The notes: generated by a model from the letters alone, not told the origin. 42,873 nucleotides of DNA from Nonomuraea basaltis (GCF_005893125.1 NZ_VCJS01000107.1:1-42873); one strand, 5' to 3'. Positions 15,910-25,879 are shown, counted from the stretch's first letter. Numbers and translations are program-made.

Positions 15910-16937
15910 CTGACGCCCTCCCAGACCTCGGCGATGACATAGGGCGTCTCGTAGCCGTACAGGGCCTCATCCGCGCGAACAGGGATGTTGGCTTCTCGAA
16001 TCTGGTAGTGGGGCACGCCGATCGCCTGGACGCGCATCATCCGCACCAGATAGCGCGCGACCACCGTGAGCAGGATGAGCGTGACCAGGGCGGTGACCAG
16101 GCTGGCCGCGGCCAGCTCGGTCGGGCCGAACCGTCCCGCCAACGCCAGCGACAGGATGGCCGCCCCGGCCGCCACCACGGCGGCGGCGAGTGCGCTCATC
16201 CAGGCCAGAGGCCGGAAGGAGAATCCGACGAAGAGTTCGACGGCGTGCGAGACCAGCTTGCGCATGTTCCATTTGCCGCGGCCGCCCACGCGCGGGCGAT
16301 GCGAGGTGAGCAGGGTCGTGTAGCGGGCGCCGAGGAGGGGCGCGGTGGCGATGAAGTACGGCGTGGAAAGCCGGCTGTCCACCACCTTGCGCGCCACGCT
16401 GGTCCTGACGATCCGGAACACCGACGCGCCCTGCGGCAGCTCGATGCCCAGCCAGCGACGGGCGATCGTCTGGTGGCCGCGGGTGCCGAGCCGCCGGTAC
16501 CAGGGATCCTGCCGGTTCTCGCGGACCGCGAAGACCACGTCGTACCCTTCGAGCGCCTTGTCCACCAGGCGGTGCATCTCCTGCGGAGGAGACTGCAGAT
16601 CGGCGTCGAACTGCACAGTCCACGGCTTCGACGCGTACTTGAACCCGGCCGAGAAGGCCGCCTCCAGCCCGAAGTTGCGGGCGAAGGAGATGTACTTCAC
16701 CAGGGGATCCTCGGCCGCGAAGCCTTTGATCGCATCGAGGGTGCCATCCGTGCTCCCGTCGTCGATGAAGAGCAGTTCGACGTCGTCGTAGGCCACGAGC
16801 TCGCACTGGATCTCCCGGTACGCCCGCTCGATGCAGGCGATCTCGTTGTAGCACGGGATCATCGCGGTTATGCCGGCCCGCGGCCTGTGGACGTCCTCGA
16901 CGCGCGAAGGCGCGCCCGTCGTGTTCGTGGACGACAT
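15906..16937 (-). CDS. GT2 glycosyltransferase, polyprenyl-phosphate type
   Basis: The 343-residue protein has a family 2 catalytic domain (PCYNE at 28-32, FIDDGSTDGT at 57-66, the metal site FDADLQSP with D111 and D113) and, at about 245-270 and 277-300, two transmembrane helices. This DPM1/GtrB/ArnC layout moves a sugar from a nucleotide donor to undecaprenyl or polyprenyl phosphate on the inner face of the membrane. ATG at 16937 lacks a clear ribosome site, and the 60-bp gap to the upstream gene is the longest in the operon, so the start could lie a few codons further in. It overlaps the ATP-grasp gene by 4 bp. Confidence 0.85.
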   Translation of the reverse strand: MSSTNTTGAPSRVEDVHRPRAGITAMIPCYNEIACIERAYREIQCELVAYDDVELLFIDDGSTDGTLDAIKGFAAEDPLVKYISFARNFGLEAAFSAGFKYASKPWTVQFDADLQSPPQEMHRLVDKALEGYDVVFAVRENRQDPWYRRLGTRGHQTIARRWLGIELPQGASVFRIVRTSVARKVVDSRLSTPYFIATAPLLGARYTTLLTSHRPRVGGRGKWNMRKLVSHAVELFVGFSFRPLAWMSALAAAVVAAGAAILSLALAGRFGPTELAAASLVTALVTLILLTVVARYLVRMMRVQAIGVPHYQIREANIPVRADEALYGYETPYVIAEVWEGVR

Positions 16938-16997
16938 GATCAGTTGAGCGCCGGCAGCGCCGCGAGCGGGGACAGAGCACGTGCCTGTGGAGGGGAA

Positions 16998-18293
16998 TCA
17001 GACATCTGCCGCTTTTCCTTCTTCTGTCGGTGCGGGATCCCTGGAGGGATCGAGCACTTTAACGATCTTGATCTTGCCGTTGGGCTCTGGCGCGATCTGC
17101 GGCACCTGCAGGACGGTGACCTCCTGGTCCGGCACCCTGCGCAGAACCGCGTCCCGGATGTCGGCCGTCACGTCGGGACGGGCACCATGAACCAGCACCA
17201 CCCGGATCTCGAGCGTTCCCGGTCGATGCTGGATCACCTGCATCCGGTTCACCTCGGGAAAGCTCTGCACGGGGAAGGTGATGAAGTCGCCGTAGAAGCG
17301 CCTGCCGTCGGCGCCGGCGATCCGGTCCTCGCTTCGGCCGATCACCTCTCGCACGATCGGCGTCCGAGCCACCCCGCATGAGCAGTCGTTGGGGCCGATC
17401 CGAACCCGGTCGCCGAGCCGATAGCGGATCAGCGGCATCGCCTCGCTGTGCAAGCGGGTGACGAGAATCTCGCCTTCGCCGTCCTCGACCGAGACAGTCC
17501 CGTCATCGTGCTCGACCTCCACCACCACATCGGCCGACCGCAGGTGCATCTTGCCCTCCGGGCAGGTGCGGGCGATGGTGAAGACCTCGACAGAGGCGTA
17601 CACCTCCCGGTGGGTCGCTCTGAAGTAGTCAAGGATGTGGGCCCGTGCCGTCGGAGTCAGCCTTTCCCCGCCGAACAGCACCGTCCGGACGCTGGGATAC
17701 TCGATGCCGCGCCGCTGCAGTTCGTCGACGACGCTGCGGATGACATTGGGGAACCCGATCAGGAAGGTGGGCCGGGCCGCAAGGAACGCCGCCACCTGCT
17801 CATCCAGCGACTGGCCGGTCGGGACGTGGAAGTTGCGCAGCACCCCGAGCCGCTCCAGCGGGTGGCGTAGGAACGGATTCACCCGGAAGTAGGCGATCCG
17901 GTCGGTGGGGCGGAGCCCGTTGGCGAGCATGTCCTGGAGGTAGCTCGCGCGAAGGTAACCCAGATCCCGTTCCGAGTTGCGGATGGTGATCGGGATGCCC
18001 GAGGAACCGCTGGTCGTGCCCGCACGGGTGTTCTCCGAGGTGAAAGCGGTCGCCAGCAACTCGCCGCCGGCCGCCGCCTCGTGCAGATCCATACGGTCCA
18101 GCACGGGCATGCCGGCCAGGTCCCGGGCACTGCGTAACCGCTCCACCAGGGCCGGGTCCAAGAGCCGCCGGTAGTAGGGCACGTTCTCGTAGGCGTGCCG
18201 TACCAGTGCGCGTAGCAACCGGGCCTGGACCTGTAGCTGCTCGGCGTGGCCGAGGTGCTCCCGCCGCCGGATCCTGGCCAGATGGTAGGCCAC
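16998..18293 (-). CDS. PaaK/CapK-like adenylate-forming enzyme 2
   Basis: This is the second adenylate-forming enzyme of the operon, 431 residues long. Its phosphate loop is TTSGSSGIP (93-101), followed by FGGERLT, the IRYRLGDRV segment with a Cys pair (NDCSCG), and the lysine-bearing end PNGKIKIV (K407). It is clearly diverged from the copy at 12714-13991, so the two probably act on different acids. The GTG start at 18293 is a compromise: the frame continues upstream as LNRLRSTINLAP, which also looks like family sequence, back to a CTG overlapping the epimerase stop. The true start may be that CTG, giving translational coupling. Confidence 0.8.
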   Translation of the reverse strand: MAYHLARIRRREHLGHAEQLQVQARLLRALVRHAYENVPYYRRLLDPALVERLRSARDLAGMPVLDRMDLHEAAAGGELLATAFTSENTRAGTTSGSSGIPITIRNSERDLGYLRASYLQDMLANGLRPTDRIAYFRVNPFLRHPLERLGVLRNFHVPTGQSLDEQVAAFLAARPTFLIGFPNVIRSVVDELQRRGIEYPSVRTVLFGGERLTPTARAHILDYFRATHREVYASVEVFTIARTCPEGKMHLRSADVVVEVEHDDGTVSVEDGEGEILVTRLHSEAMPLIRYRLGDRVRIGPNDCSCGVARTPIVREVIGRSEDRIAGADGRRFYGDFITFPVQSFPEVNRMQVIQHRPGTLEIRVVLVHGARPDVTADIRDAVLRRVPDQEVTVLQVPQIAPEPNGKIKIVKVLDPSRDPAPTEEGKAADV

Positions 18294-18325
18294 CGGCGCG
18301 AGGTTGATCGTGGATCGCAGCCTGT

Positions 18326-19342
18326 TCAGAGAGCCACCTCCGCCGCGGTCAGGACCGGGGTCTCACGCAGCGGGCCACTTGCCCGGCCTTGAGCGCTCCA
18401 CACCTGCGGGTGCCGCTGGAACCAGGCGATGGTGTGCCGCAGCCCGTCCTCGATCGACGTCCGCGGCTCCCAGCCCAGCCGGGTCCTGGCCAGGGTGATG
18501 TCGGGGCAGCGCACACTGGGGTCGTCCTGGGGCCGCGGCACGAACTCCATCTCCGACGAGGAGCCGGTGAGCCGCTTGATCCACTCGGCCAGCGCGAGAA
18601 CGGAGAGCTCATATGGATTGCCGATGTTGATCGGGCCCTCCAGGTCTGAGTTGCACAGCCGGACGATGCCCTCGATCAGATCGTCCACGTAGCAGATGGA
18701 CCTGGTCTGGCTGCCGTCTCCGGCCACCGTGATCGGCTCCCCGACCAGCGCCTGGCGGACGAACGTCGGTATCGCGCGCCCATCGAAAGGCCGCATCCGA
18801 GGGCCGAACGTATTGAAGATCCGCAGAATCGCCGTATCGACGCCGTGGGCGCGGCGGTAGGCCATGGTCATGGCTTCGGCGAACCGTTTGGCCTCGTCGT
18901 AGACGCCGCGAGGCCCGACCGGGTTGACGTTGCCCCAGTAGCTCTCAGGCTGGGGGTGGACCAGCGGATCGCCGTAGGTCTCCGAGGTCGAGGCGAGGAC
19001 GAACCGGGCCCGCTTTTCCCTGGCCAGTTCGAGCGCGTTGAACGTGCCACTGGAACCTACACGCAGGGTGTCGATCGGCAGCCGGAGGTAGTCCGTCGGC
19101 GACGCCGGAGAGGCGAAATGCAGGACGGCATCCAAGGCGCCGGGAACGACGAGGTGCTGCGAAACGTCGGCACGGATCAGCCGGAAACGGTCCTCGGCCA
19201 TAAGATGTTCGACGTTGGCAAGCGATCCGGTAAGGAAATTGTCCACGCAGATGACGTGATAACCCTCGGCCAGAAACCGTTCGCAGAGATGTGAGCCGAG
19301 AAAACCGGCGCCCCCGGTAATGGCCACCGCGGGTCGACTCAT
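18326..19342 (-). CDS. UDP-glucuronate decarboxylase-like epimerase (UXS type)
   Basis: The 338-residue extended SDR has GGAGFLGSH (10-18), ICVDNFLTG, HFASPASPTDY, catalytic Ser in ASTSETYGD (118-124), and Tyr-Lys in YDEAKR (Y148, K152). PLVHPQPESYWGNVNP and RIFNTFGPRM are hallmark stretches of UDP-xylose synthases, which oxidise and decarboxylate UDP-glucuronate to UDP-xylose or its 4-keto form. It is the first gene of the operon. I chose ATG at 19342 (MSRPAVAITGG) because the Rossmann strand begins there. A TTG further upstream follows GGAGG but would add about 10-20 residues without domain content. Confidence 0.82.
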   Translation of the reverse strand: MSRPAVAITGGAGFLGSHLCERFLAEGYHVICVDNFLTGSLANVEHLMAEDRFRLIRADVSQHLVVPGALDAVLHFASPASPTDYLRLPIDTLRVGSSGTFNALELAREKRARFVLASTSETYGDPLVHPQPESYWGNVNPVGPRGVYDEAKRFAEAMTMAYRRAHGVDTAILRIFNTFGPRMRPFDGRAIPTFVRQALVGEPITVAGDGSQTRSICYVDDLIEGIVRLCNSDLEGPINIGNPYELSVLALAEWIKRLTGSSSEMEFVPRPQDDPSVRCPDITLARTRLGWEPRTSIEDGLRHTIAWFQRHPQVWSAQGRASGPLRETPVLTAAEVAL

Positions 19343-20248
19343 GCGCGCTGCTCGCGAAAATGCGCGGCCAGGCAGCCTGCACAAGACAAGGGAATTCCTC
19401 CAGTTCAATCACTCGATGAGCAGACCACCACGCATTGCGGGTCGAGATGGTGTTATATCGAGTCTTCAATGTCAAGTCATCGTTTACGTTTAGGGCCGAT
19501 ACGCCAGATGTGATGCCTTGACCTGGCCACGTAGCTGTGGCGCGGCCACGCCGACCCTCTGCCGCAGCGGACCGCATGGCAAATCCGGGCGTGGCCAGTG
19601 TTCTTGGAAGATGTCGTCTCAGGCGCAGTTCCTTTCAAGCTGGTGCCGCGTGCGCCGGCGCGGCGGTGAACGAGGTCAGAGCCGACACGGGGGTACCGTA
19701 ATTGCGGTCAGTGATCTTTGTCAATCGTTGCGGATTGGCCTTGCTGTACACCGCATGACCTCTTGCGTGACTTGACGGGTGCCGAGAGTTTCCGCCTGTT
19801 TTCTGGGTGACCGTCGCCCCAGGTCAGAGGCGCGGCACGATGTCCTCGAAGATCCGGCAGAAAGTTGCCAAGACTGGCAGCTTCCTGACGCCGGAAGCGC
19901 TCCGTGAACCACCGTGTGCACAGCGCCTTCAGTCCCAGGGTGTTGGGCCGTCTCCCGGCCACCGTCCATGACGAGGAGGTGCCCAGCGTCATCGAGGTCC
20001 CGAGGACGGCGCCGCCCCCTGGTGGCGTGGCGTCCGACCGCCGCGTTCCATGCTCCGGCGGGGCCTGGGGCCGCGGACACAGAGCCCGCGGTCTTCGTCG
20101 AAGATAAACTCGGGTCTCGTCGATACTGACGTAGGGGCGTTCATGAAAAAGGCGCTGCCTCCGGGATTGTTTATCGCCTGGCAACCGCACGAAGCCGCAT
20201 GTCAGTCCGTGGGGAGCTGGTCGGCGGAACATCCAGAGGAGAACGTCC
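19343..20248. other. Non-coding stretch with promoter region and unrecognised debris
   Basis: The first 150 bp must carry the promoter of the glycan operon; an AT-richer patch at 19440-19500 is the best place for it. From about 19,500 to 20,240 long open frames exist on the minus strand, but none has a recognisable domain or consistent coding pattern. It looks like decayed DNA. Confidence 0.45.
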
Positions 20249-20950
20249 ATGAGCCTCAGCAGCATCGGGCTGACCGAATTCGAGGGATACACCTGCCGGC
20301 CCCTTCTGAATGACCCCGACGGAGAGGTCCACGGAGATCCGGACGTCGTGGAAGTGGCGCTCGCGCGACTGATGCAGCTGGAACTCATCCATCGCGACGA
20401 GGACGGCCGGGTGGTGACTGTCGACCCTGAAGTGGGCATCGCCCGGCTGATCAGGCGGCGCTTTTCCGAGGCCAACGCCGAGTTACGCCGTATCTCCAGG
20501 GCTTGGGAGGCGCTGCACACGTTGACCGATGGCGGCGGAGCCGGCTCCGCCGACGGCGTGGAGAGGATCGACGGCGGCGGGCGGGTCAACGAACGGATCT
20601 AGTCGCTCGCACTCGACGCGCGCGAGGTGCTCGCGATGCACCCCCATCGGCGGCACACCCGTCCGCAGATGGTGCCGCAATACCTCAAACGGCTCGGGAG
20701 GGGGTGGAGTGGCGCACCATCATCCCGCGCAGCCTGAAGAACCCTGAGCTGGTCGAGTGGTATCTCAATCTGAGCCGGGCGGGAGGCAGGCACCGCGTCA
20801 CCGACGACCGCGTCCAGCAGATGATCATCCTTGACCGCACTACGGGCTTCGTGCCCGCCGTACCGAACAGGCCCGGCTCCGGGGCCCTGGTGATACACCA
20901 GCCCGGCGCGGTGGTCACCCTGGAGGACCGGCGAGTGCAGACTCCGCGGA
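20249..20950 (+). pseudogene. TrmB/LuxR-type regulator, frameshifted and lacking its HTH
   Basis: The first 117 codons look like the N-terminal sensor part of LuxR-family regulators with a TrmB-like fold (ALARLMQLELIHRDEDGRVV, DPEVGIARLIRRRFSEANAE). After a stop at about 20600 the same frame continues with LALDAREVLAMHPHRRHT. A shifted frame from about 20709 gives EWRTIIPRSLKNPELVEWYL, VTDDRVQQMIILDRTTGFVP and GALVIHQPGAVVTLED, all in the family's order. The C-terminal LuxR helix-turn-helix that should follow is gone. At least one in-frame stop and one frameshift are present, so no intact regulator can be made. Confidence 0.65.
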
Positions 20951-21014
20951 ACATGCAGCCGCGCAAGGCGTACTCGCCAGGGCGCTCGGGTGAGCTGACC
21001 GGGACCGCGGTCGG

Positions 21015-21264
21015 GCAAGACGCAGCCGACCGAGATGTCGGGCGGCACGATCACGATCATCAACCGGGGCGAGCCGGCGATCCTGGCGCTCGTCCAGATC
21101 AAGGACTTGCCGTGGGTCGTCGACGGCCGGCTCGCCGTACGGAAGGTGACCACGCTGGCGTTTCGTTCGATCATCGGATCATCCACAGCGAGCGCGGTTC
21201 GCTGTTCCTCCGCCATGTGGGCGCGATGCTCGCGGATCCGCTGCGCATGCTCGTTTGGAGCTGA
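21015..21264 (+). pseudogene. Dihydrolipoamide acyltransferase (E2) C-terminal remnant
   Basis: One frame gives MSGGTITIINRGEPAILALV and PWVVDGRLAVRKVTTLAF; another, from about 21160, gives SFDHRIIHSERGSLFLRHVG and ADPLRMLVWS at the stop. Together they follow the end of the catalytic domain of 2-oxoacid-dehydrogenase E2 subunits. About ten codons are missing after the INRG turn, one frameshift is present, and the active-site DHRxxDG motif reads DHRIIHS. It is the last sixth or so of a lost gene. Confidence 0.7.
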
Positions 21265-21273
21265 GAAGACCCC

Positions 21274-21306
21274 GGAGGGCCCGCATCGCGTTGATCCGGG
21301 CCCTCC
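21274..21306. terminator. Bidirectional terminator hairpin
   Basis: GGAGGGCCCG (21274-21283) pairs perfectly with CGGGCCCTCC (21297-21306) across a 13-nt loop. It lies between the E2 remnant on the plus strand and the end of the secreted-protein gene on the minus strand, so it would serve both directions. Confidence 0.75.
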
Positions 21307-21324
21307 GTCGTTCGGTGTCGCGTG

Positions 21325-22107
<783 letters not shown>

Positions 22108-22272
22108 GACCGCACCTCGGGTGTATGAGAGAGCTGGAGCCTCACAGGGCTCATCTGTGCAAAACTGTCACATCCACTGGCCTAGCATCTTCAAACGTTC
22201 CAAACCGTTATCTAGCAGGCCAGATGGTTACGCGTTCGTGTCGTATGTGCCATAGAACCTCAGGAGCCGATC

Positions 22273-23052
22273 GTGCCGCTCGATGCCCCCTGCCGACTCA
22301 TCGGCGCCGCGCTCGTCGCCATGAGCCTCGTCGCCTCGACCCCCGCCAGCGTCGCCGCGTCGCCCGTCACCCTCGCCGCCGGCGCCTCGGTCATGGCGAC
22401 CGCACTCCCCCAGGCCACCACGTTCACGGAGTTGAGCGGCCTGCCGCAGGACACCGACATGTACGGCAAGCTGAGCGGCTTCGTGGTTCACCCCGCACGC
22501 ACGGTGGCCGTCTACGCCCTGCCCGGCGGCAAGCCCGCGGCCACCCTCCCGGCCAAGCAGCTCGGCAGCCAGACCTGGGTGCCGGTGGTGGAGGCGCGCA
22601 AGGGCTGGTACCGCGTGCTCCTGCCCAGCAAGCCCAACCACGTGACCGGCTGGATCAAGGCCAAGGGCCTGAAGAAGGCGCGCAGCCGCTACCGCGCCAT
22701 CGTGAAGCTGGGCACCAGGCAGCTGACCGTGATGAACGCGAGCAAGAAGCTCGGCACCTGGACGGTGGCCATCGGCGGCCCTGAGACGCCCACCCCGGTG
22801 GGCAGGACCTTCCTGCTGGCCCTGATGTCGCCGAAGAAGAAGACCTACAGCCCGCTGATCCTGCCGCTCGGCACGCACTCGCCGACGCTCGACACCTTCG
22901 GCGGCGGTCCCGGCACGGTCGCCTTCCACGGCTGGCCGGACCGGAAGGTGTTCGGCAAGGCGGTCACGCACGGCTGCATCAGGGTGCCTGCTCGCGCGCT
23001 CAAGGTGCTGGCAGGACTGCCTCTGGGGACTCCGGTTCTGATCGCTCCCTGA
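22273..23052 (+). CDS. Exported L,D-transpeptidase (YkuD domain)
   Basis: The 259-residue protein has an N-terminal signal sequence (hydrophobic about 10-30), an SH3-like stretch around 65-130 (VVHPARTVAVYALPGG to VTGWIKAKGL), and a C-terminal YkuD domain with the catalytic HGCIRVP (H233, C235) and the upstream VAFHGWPD histidine. L,D-transpeptidases form 3-3 crosslinks in peptidoglycan or attach proteins to it, outside the membrane. The start is GTG at 22273, preceded by AGGAG at about 7 nt. The 165-bp gap to the divergent Thr-Pro protein gene should contain both promoters. Confidence 0.88.
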   Translation: MPLDAPCRLIGAALVAMSLVASTPASVAASPVTLAAGASVMATALPQATTFTELSGLPQDTDMYGKLSGFVVHPARTVAVYALPGGKPAATLPAKQLGSQTWVPVVEARKGWYRVLLPSKPNHVTGWIKAKGLKKARSRYRAIVKLGTRQLTVMNASKKLGTWTVAIGGPETPTPVGRTFLLALMSPKKKTYSPLILPLGTHSPTLDTFGGGPGTVAFHGWPDRKVFGKAVTHGCIRVPARALKVLAGLPLGTPVLIAP

Positions 23053-23073
23053 GGATGTTGAAGTGGGGCTTCC

Positions 23074-23187
23074 ATGGACCGGCCGGCGGCAGGGCAGGCC
23101 GGTGGCGACGGCGGAGGCGGGAAGCTGAAGGAGTCGGCGGAGGAGGAGCTGGCGCGGCTGCGGAGGGAGAAGGCCGGTGCCCCCTGA
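23074..23187 (+). CDS. Small ORF, 37 residues, coiled-coil-like
   Basis: ATG at 23074 opens a 37-codon frame: a Gly-rich start, then KLKESAEEELARLRREKAGA, a charged amphipathic helix. The helix resembles the start of IS3-family OrfA proteins (ELxRLRREN), so it may be a transposase scrap rather than a gene. A GTGGGGC stretch precedes it, without a good ribosome site. Confidence 0.3.
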   Translation: MDRPAAGQAGGDGGGGKLKESAEEELARLRREKAGAP

Positions 23188-23232
23188 TCGCCTCGGTGGT
23201 GGACGAAGAGATGCCGAGGATCATCGCTTTCG

Positions 23233-25761
23233 TCAGTCGTCCACGCCGGACACGTCCTGGCGGACGAACAAGTTCAGGTGCCGTTCCGCCCACAGCTCCT
23301 CCTCCAGATGGTGGTCTCGCCATTGCTCTGGGGGGTCGGCCAGCCAGTCGTGGCCGAAGATCGCGTACGGATGGTCCGCGCGCACGCGCTCCAACTCGTA
23401 CTGGCCCAGATAATCCATCAACGGCCGCCACAACTGCCCGTTCGCCGCGACCAGGTACGAGGCCACCAACCCCGGTTCGTGCAGCCAGCCGCGCATCATC
23501 CACGCCTGGAACACGTCCGTGATGGGAGACGGCTTGGCTTCGAAGTCGGGGCAGATCAGATGCCGCGTGATCGCGATGTGCGCCCCGGGGGGCACAGTCA
23601 TGCGCCGGCTCACGTCGTGCCAGATCTCCCCCACGACAGGGTCGGCCTCCAGTTCTTCCCTCTCCGGCGTCCGCAGGGTCAGCCAGCTCATGAAAGCACG
23701 CAAACGGTTGCTCTTGCGGCACCGGAGCAGGGAGAACGCCTCCGGCTGACGGCCCAGCCAGAACCGGACGGACGCGGCCGTGAACTCGCCGTGGCTCTCG
23801 CGCGCCATAGTGACGAGTTCATCGTGGTCGGCAGGGGTCGCCCCAGACGCCCGCACATCCTCCTCACCCACCCTCGAGACGTACCGGCACACGACCCCGC
23901 CGCGCCGGCGCAGACAACTGATGGTCCGCATGACCGCCACGCACGCGTGCGGGTCGCGGGCGTCGCGCAGCAGCTCGTCCATGACGTAATGGCGAATCCG
24001 CCGGTGCATCCGCTCATAGCCGACGGGGTCCCGCCACCGCAGGTGATAGTCGAGGGCTTCGCGCAGCACACCGTTGACGTCCAGGCCGTGGGCGGCGGTT
24101 TCGACATACGGTTGCGCTCGGAGCCAGTCGAACAGTTCCACCGCCTGTCCGCCCGGCACCACAGCGCTGAGGAGATCTTCGGTGGTGTGGCGAGCGTGCG
24201 CGCACACGTACAGCGCCCATCTGTGCATATCCGTCGGCACGCTACCGGCTAGGAGCTCGAGCACGTTGTCGACCACGTACCGTACGGCGTCACGGCGCGA
24301 CGGCTGTCCCGTGGCCGACATGTTCCTGCCGACCTCTGCGGCGAGCGACAGGGCAAAGGGGTTGCCTGCGGCGAAGTCCATGATGGACTTCCGGAGGCCG
24401 GGGTCGACGCCGCGGGCTTCGACCAGCGCGGTGGACTCCTGGACGGTGAGGGCTTCGAGGTGCCGGATCACGATCGTCCCGGCCCAGGCCGGATCGGTGA
24501 GCCAGGCGGCACTCGGCCCGGTCCGGCCCGCCACCACGATGATCGTGTTGCCGGGCAGCTTGCGGAGGTATTCGTCGCGCAGCCACGGTTCGAGGTCTCC
24601 CAGCTCCTCGAAGGAGTCGATGAGGAGAACCGGGCCGGAGACACCGGAGAGCTCTTCCGCGAATCGCTCGAGGCATTCGCGCGCTTCCGCTGTCGCCGAG
24701 CCGTGGAGGTGCCATACCTGCCGGCCCGCGGCGGTCGCGTCGTCGGCGAGTTTACGCAGCAGCGTCGACTTGCCGATGCCGGCGGGTCCGCGGACGAAGA
24801 GAAGACCCAGACGTTCGCCACCGCACTTCTTCAGCAGGTCCTGGAAGGCGGCGCGTTCCGTGCCCCTGCCGACGAACTGCCCACCGGGAGGCCGCTCCGG
24901 CTTCGTGCCCACTGGCAAAACGGACTCCCGTGGGGAGCATGCGGCGGGCCGCTCGGTCCATGGGGCGGGGGCGAATTCGTCGTCGTGGTCTGCGTCGGTC
25001 CGGAGGATCTTGTCGTGGATCGCCCGTAGCCGCGGTCCCGGGCCGACGCCCAGTTCCTTGCCCAGCAGGTCGTAGACCGTCCGGTAGATCTCGAGCGCCT
25101 CTGCCCGCCTGCCGCTGCGGCACAGGGCGAGGAGATAGATCTCGTACAACGGCTCTTCGAGTCGGTTCTGCTCGATGAGGAGCGGGACCTCGGCCACCAC
25201 CTCGGTGTGCTCGCCCAGTTCCAGGCGGAGCTGCAGCAACTCCTGGGTGGCGATCAGCTTCAGTCGTTCCAGCCGGAACCGCTCACGTTCGGCGGCCTCG
25301 CCCGGGACCCCTGCCAGCGCCGTGCCCGTCCAGAGACCGAGCGCCTGCTCGATACGATTCGCGGCCACCGAGATCTGCCCACTCGCGCGCTCCTGCCTGG
25401 CGGTTTCGAGCAGATCGGCGAACTCCGTGGCGTCCAGCGCGAACAGCGACGGGTCGAGCATGTAGCCCCCGGACTGGGAGCTGATCGCCGAGCCCAGTCC
25501 GTGCTCGGCCAGCAGCCGCCGGATACGGGAGATGTAGGTCCGTATGACGGCTTCTCCGGTGGCCGGTGCCCGCTCGCCCCACAGGCCGTCGACCAGCTCA
25601 CCGATCCGCACCAAGCTGCCGCTGTTGGCCAGTAGCAACATCAGGACGGCCTGTTGTTGCGGTGCGCCGAGATCCAGTCGGGTCTCACCGCAATGGAGAC
25701 CGGGCGGTCCTAGAACGGTGAACCTGCAGGGGGCCGAGACGACGTTCGGCTGTCCAATCAC
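23233..25761 (-). CDS. SARP-type regulator fused to a STAND ATPase
   Basis: The 842-residue protein has a winged-helix domain (about 12-105: RFTVLGPPGLHCGE to GGYMLDPSL), a bacterial transcriptional activation domain (about 110-255, ending KELGVGPGPRLRAIHDKIL), then an ATPase with Walker A RGPAGIGKSTLL near 330 and Walker B PVLLIDSFEEL near 385. The C-terminal 300 residues are helical without clear TPR motifs and have no second DNA-binding domain. It resembles large SARPs such as AfsR, with a different sensor end. GTG at 25761 is used. It is divergent from the short SARP gene at 26079, with a perfect palindrome between them. Confidence 0.83.
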   Translation of the reverse strand: MIGQPNVVSAPCRFTVLGPPGLHCGETRLDLGAPQQQAVLMLLLANSGSLVRIGELVDGLWGERAPATGEAVIRTYISRIRRLLAEHGLGSAISSQSGGYMLDPSLFALDATEFADLLETARQERASGQISVAANRIEQALGLWTGTALAGVPGEAAERERFRLERLKLIATQELLQLRLELGEHTEVVAEVPLLIEQNRLEEPLYEIYLLALCRSGRRAEALEIYRTVYDLLGKELGVGPGPRLRAIHDKILRTDADHDDEFAPAPWTERPAACSPRESVLPVGTKPERPPGGQFVGRGTERAAFQDLLKKCGGERLGLLFVRGPAGIGKSTLLRKLADDATAAGRQVWHLHGSATAEARECLERFAEELSGVSGPVLLIDSFEELGDLEPWLRDEYLRKLPGNTIIVVAGRTGPSAAWLTDPAWAGTIVIRHLEALTVQESTALVEARGVDPGLRKSIMDFAAGNPFALSLAAEVGRNMSATGQPSRRDAVRYVVDNVLELLAGSVPTDMHRWALYVCAHARHTTEDLLSAVVPGGQAVELFDWLRAQPYVETAAHGLDVNGVLREALDYHLRWRDPVGYERMHRRIRHYVMDELLRDARDPHACVAVMRTISCLRRRGGVVCRYVSRVGEEDVRASGATPADHDELVTMARESHGEFTAASVRFWLGRQPEAFSLLRCRKSNRLRAFMSWLTLRTPEREELEADPVVGEIWHDVSRRMTVPPGAHIAITRHLICPDFEAKPSPITDVFQAWMMRGWLHEPGLVASYLVAANGQLWRPLMDYLGQYELERVRADHPYAIFGHDWLADPPEQWRDHHLEEELWAERHLNLFVRQDVSGVDD

Positions 25762-25863
25762 GATCGGGGGCGCTTTCCTTGCGGGAGTGCACGGCGGCCG
25801 ACCCTCGTACGGGCCTGCGGTAGGACATCCCTAGAAGGTAGGTTCGCCTGGACCGCCTTCGCG

Positions 25864-25879
25864 AGCGTCACGTGACGCT
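25864..25879. promoter_or_regulatory. Perfect 16-bp palindrome between divergent SARP genes
   Basis: AGCGTCACGTGACGCT is fully self-complementary around CACGTG. It lies in the 317-bp gap between the two divergent SARP-type genes, about 100 bp from the start of one and 200 bp from the other. An operator for an autoregulator or a GntR-like protein is plausible. I see nothing else in this gap except weak AT patches. Confidence 0.5.

Noticed and set aside
19452..19475. TTGACA and TATAAC on the minus strand as the glycan-operon promoter
   Set aside because: The boxes are only 12 bp apart, too close for a normal sigma-70-type promoter. The region may still hold the promoter, but not this pair as such.
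19708..20248. Decayed IS630-like transposase
   Set aside because: A minus-strand frame has DETRVYLRRRPR, which faintly recalls a DDE motif, but no second or third catalytic motif or inverted repeats could be found.
23074..23187. Complete IS3 insertion sequence
   Set aside because: Only a short helix resembling OrfA is present. There is no OrfB, no inverted repeats and no target duplication.
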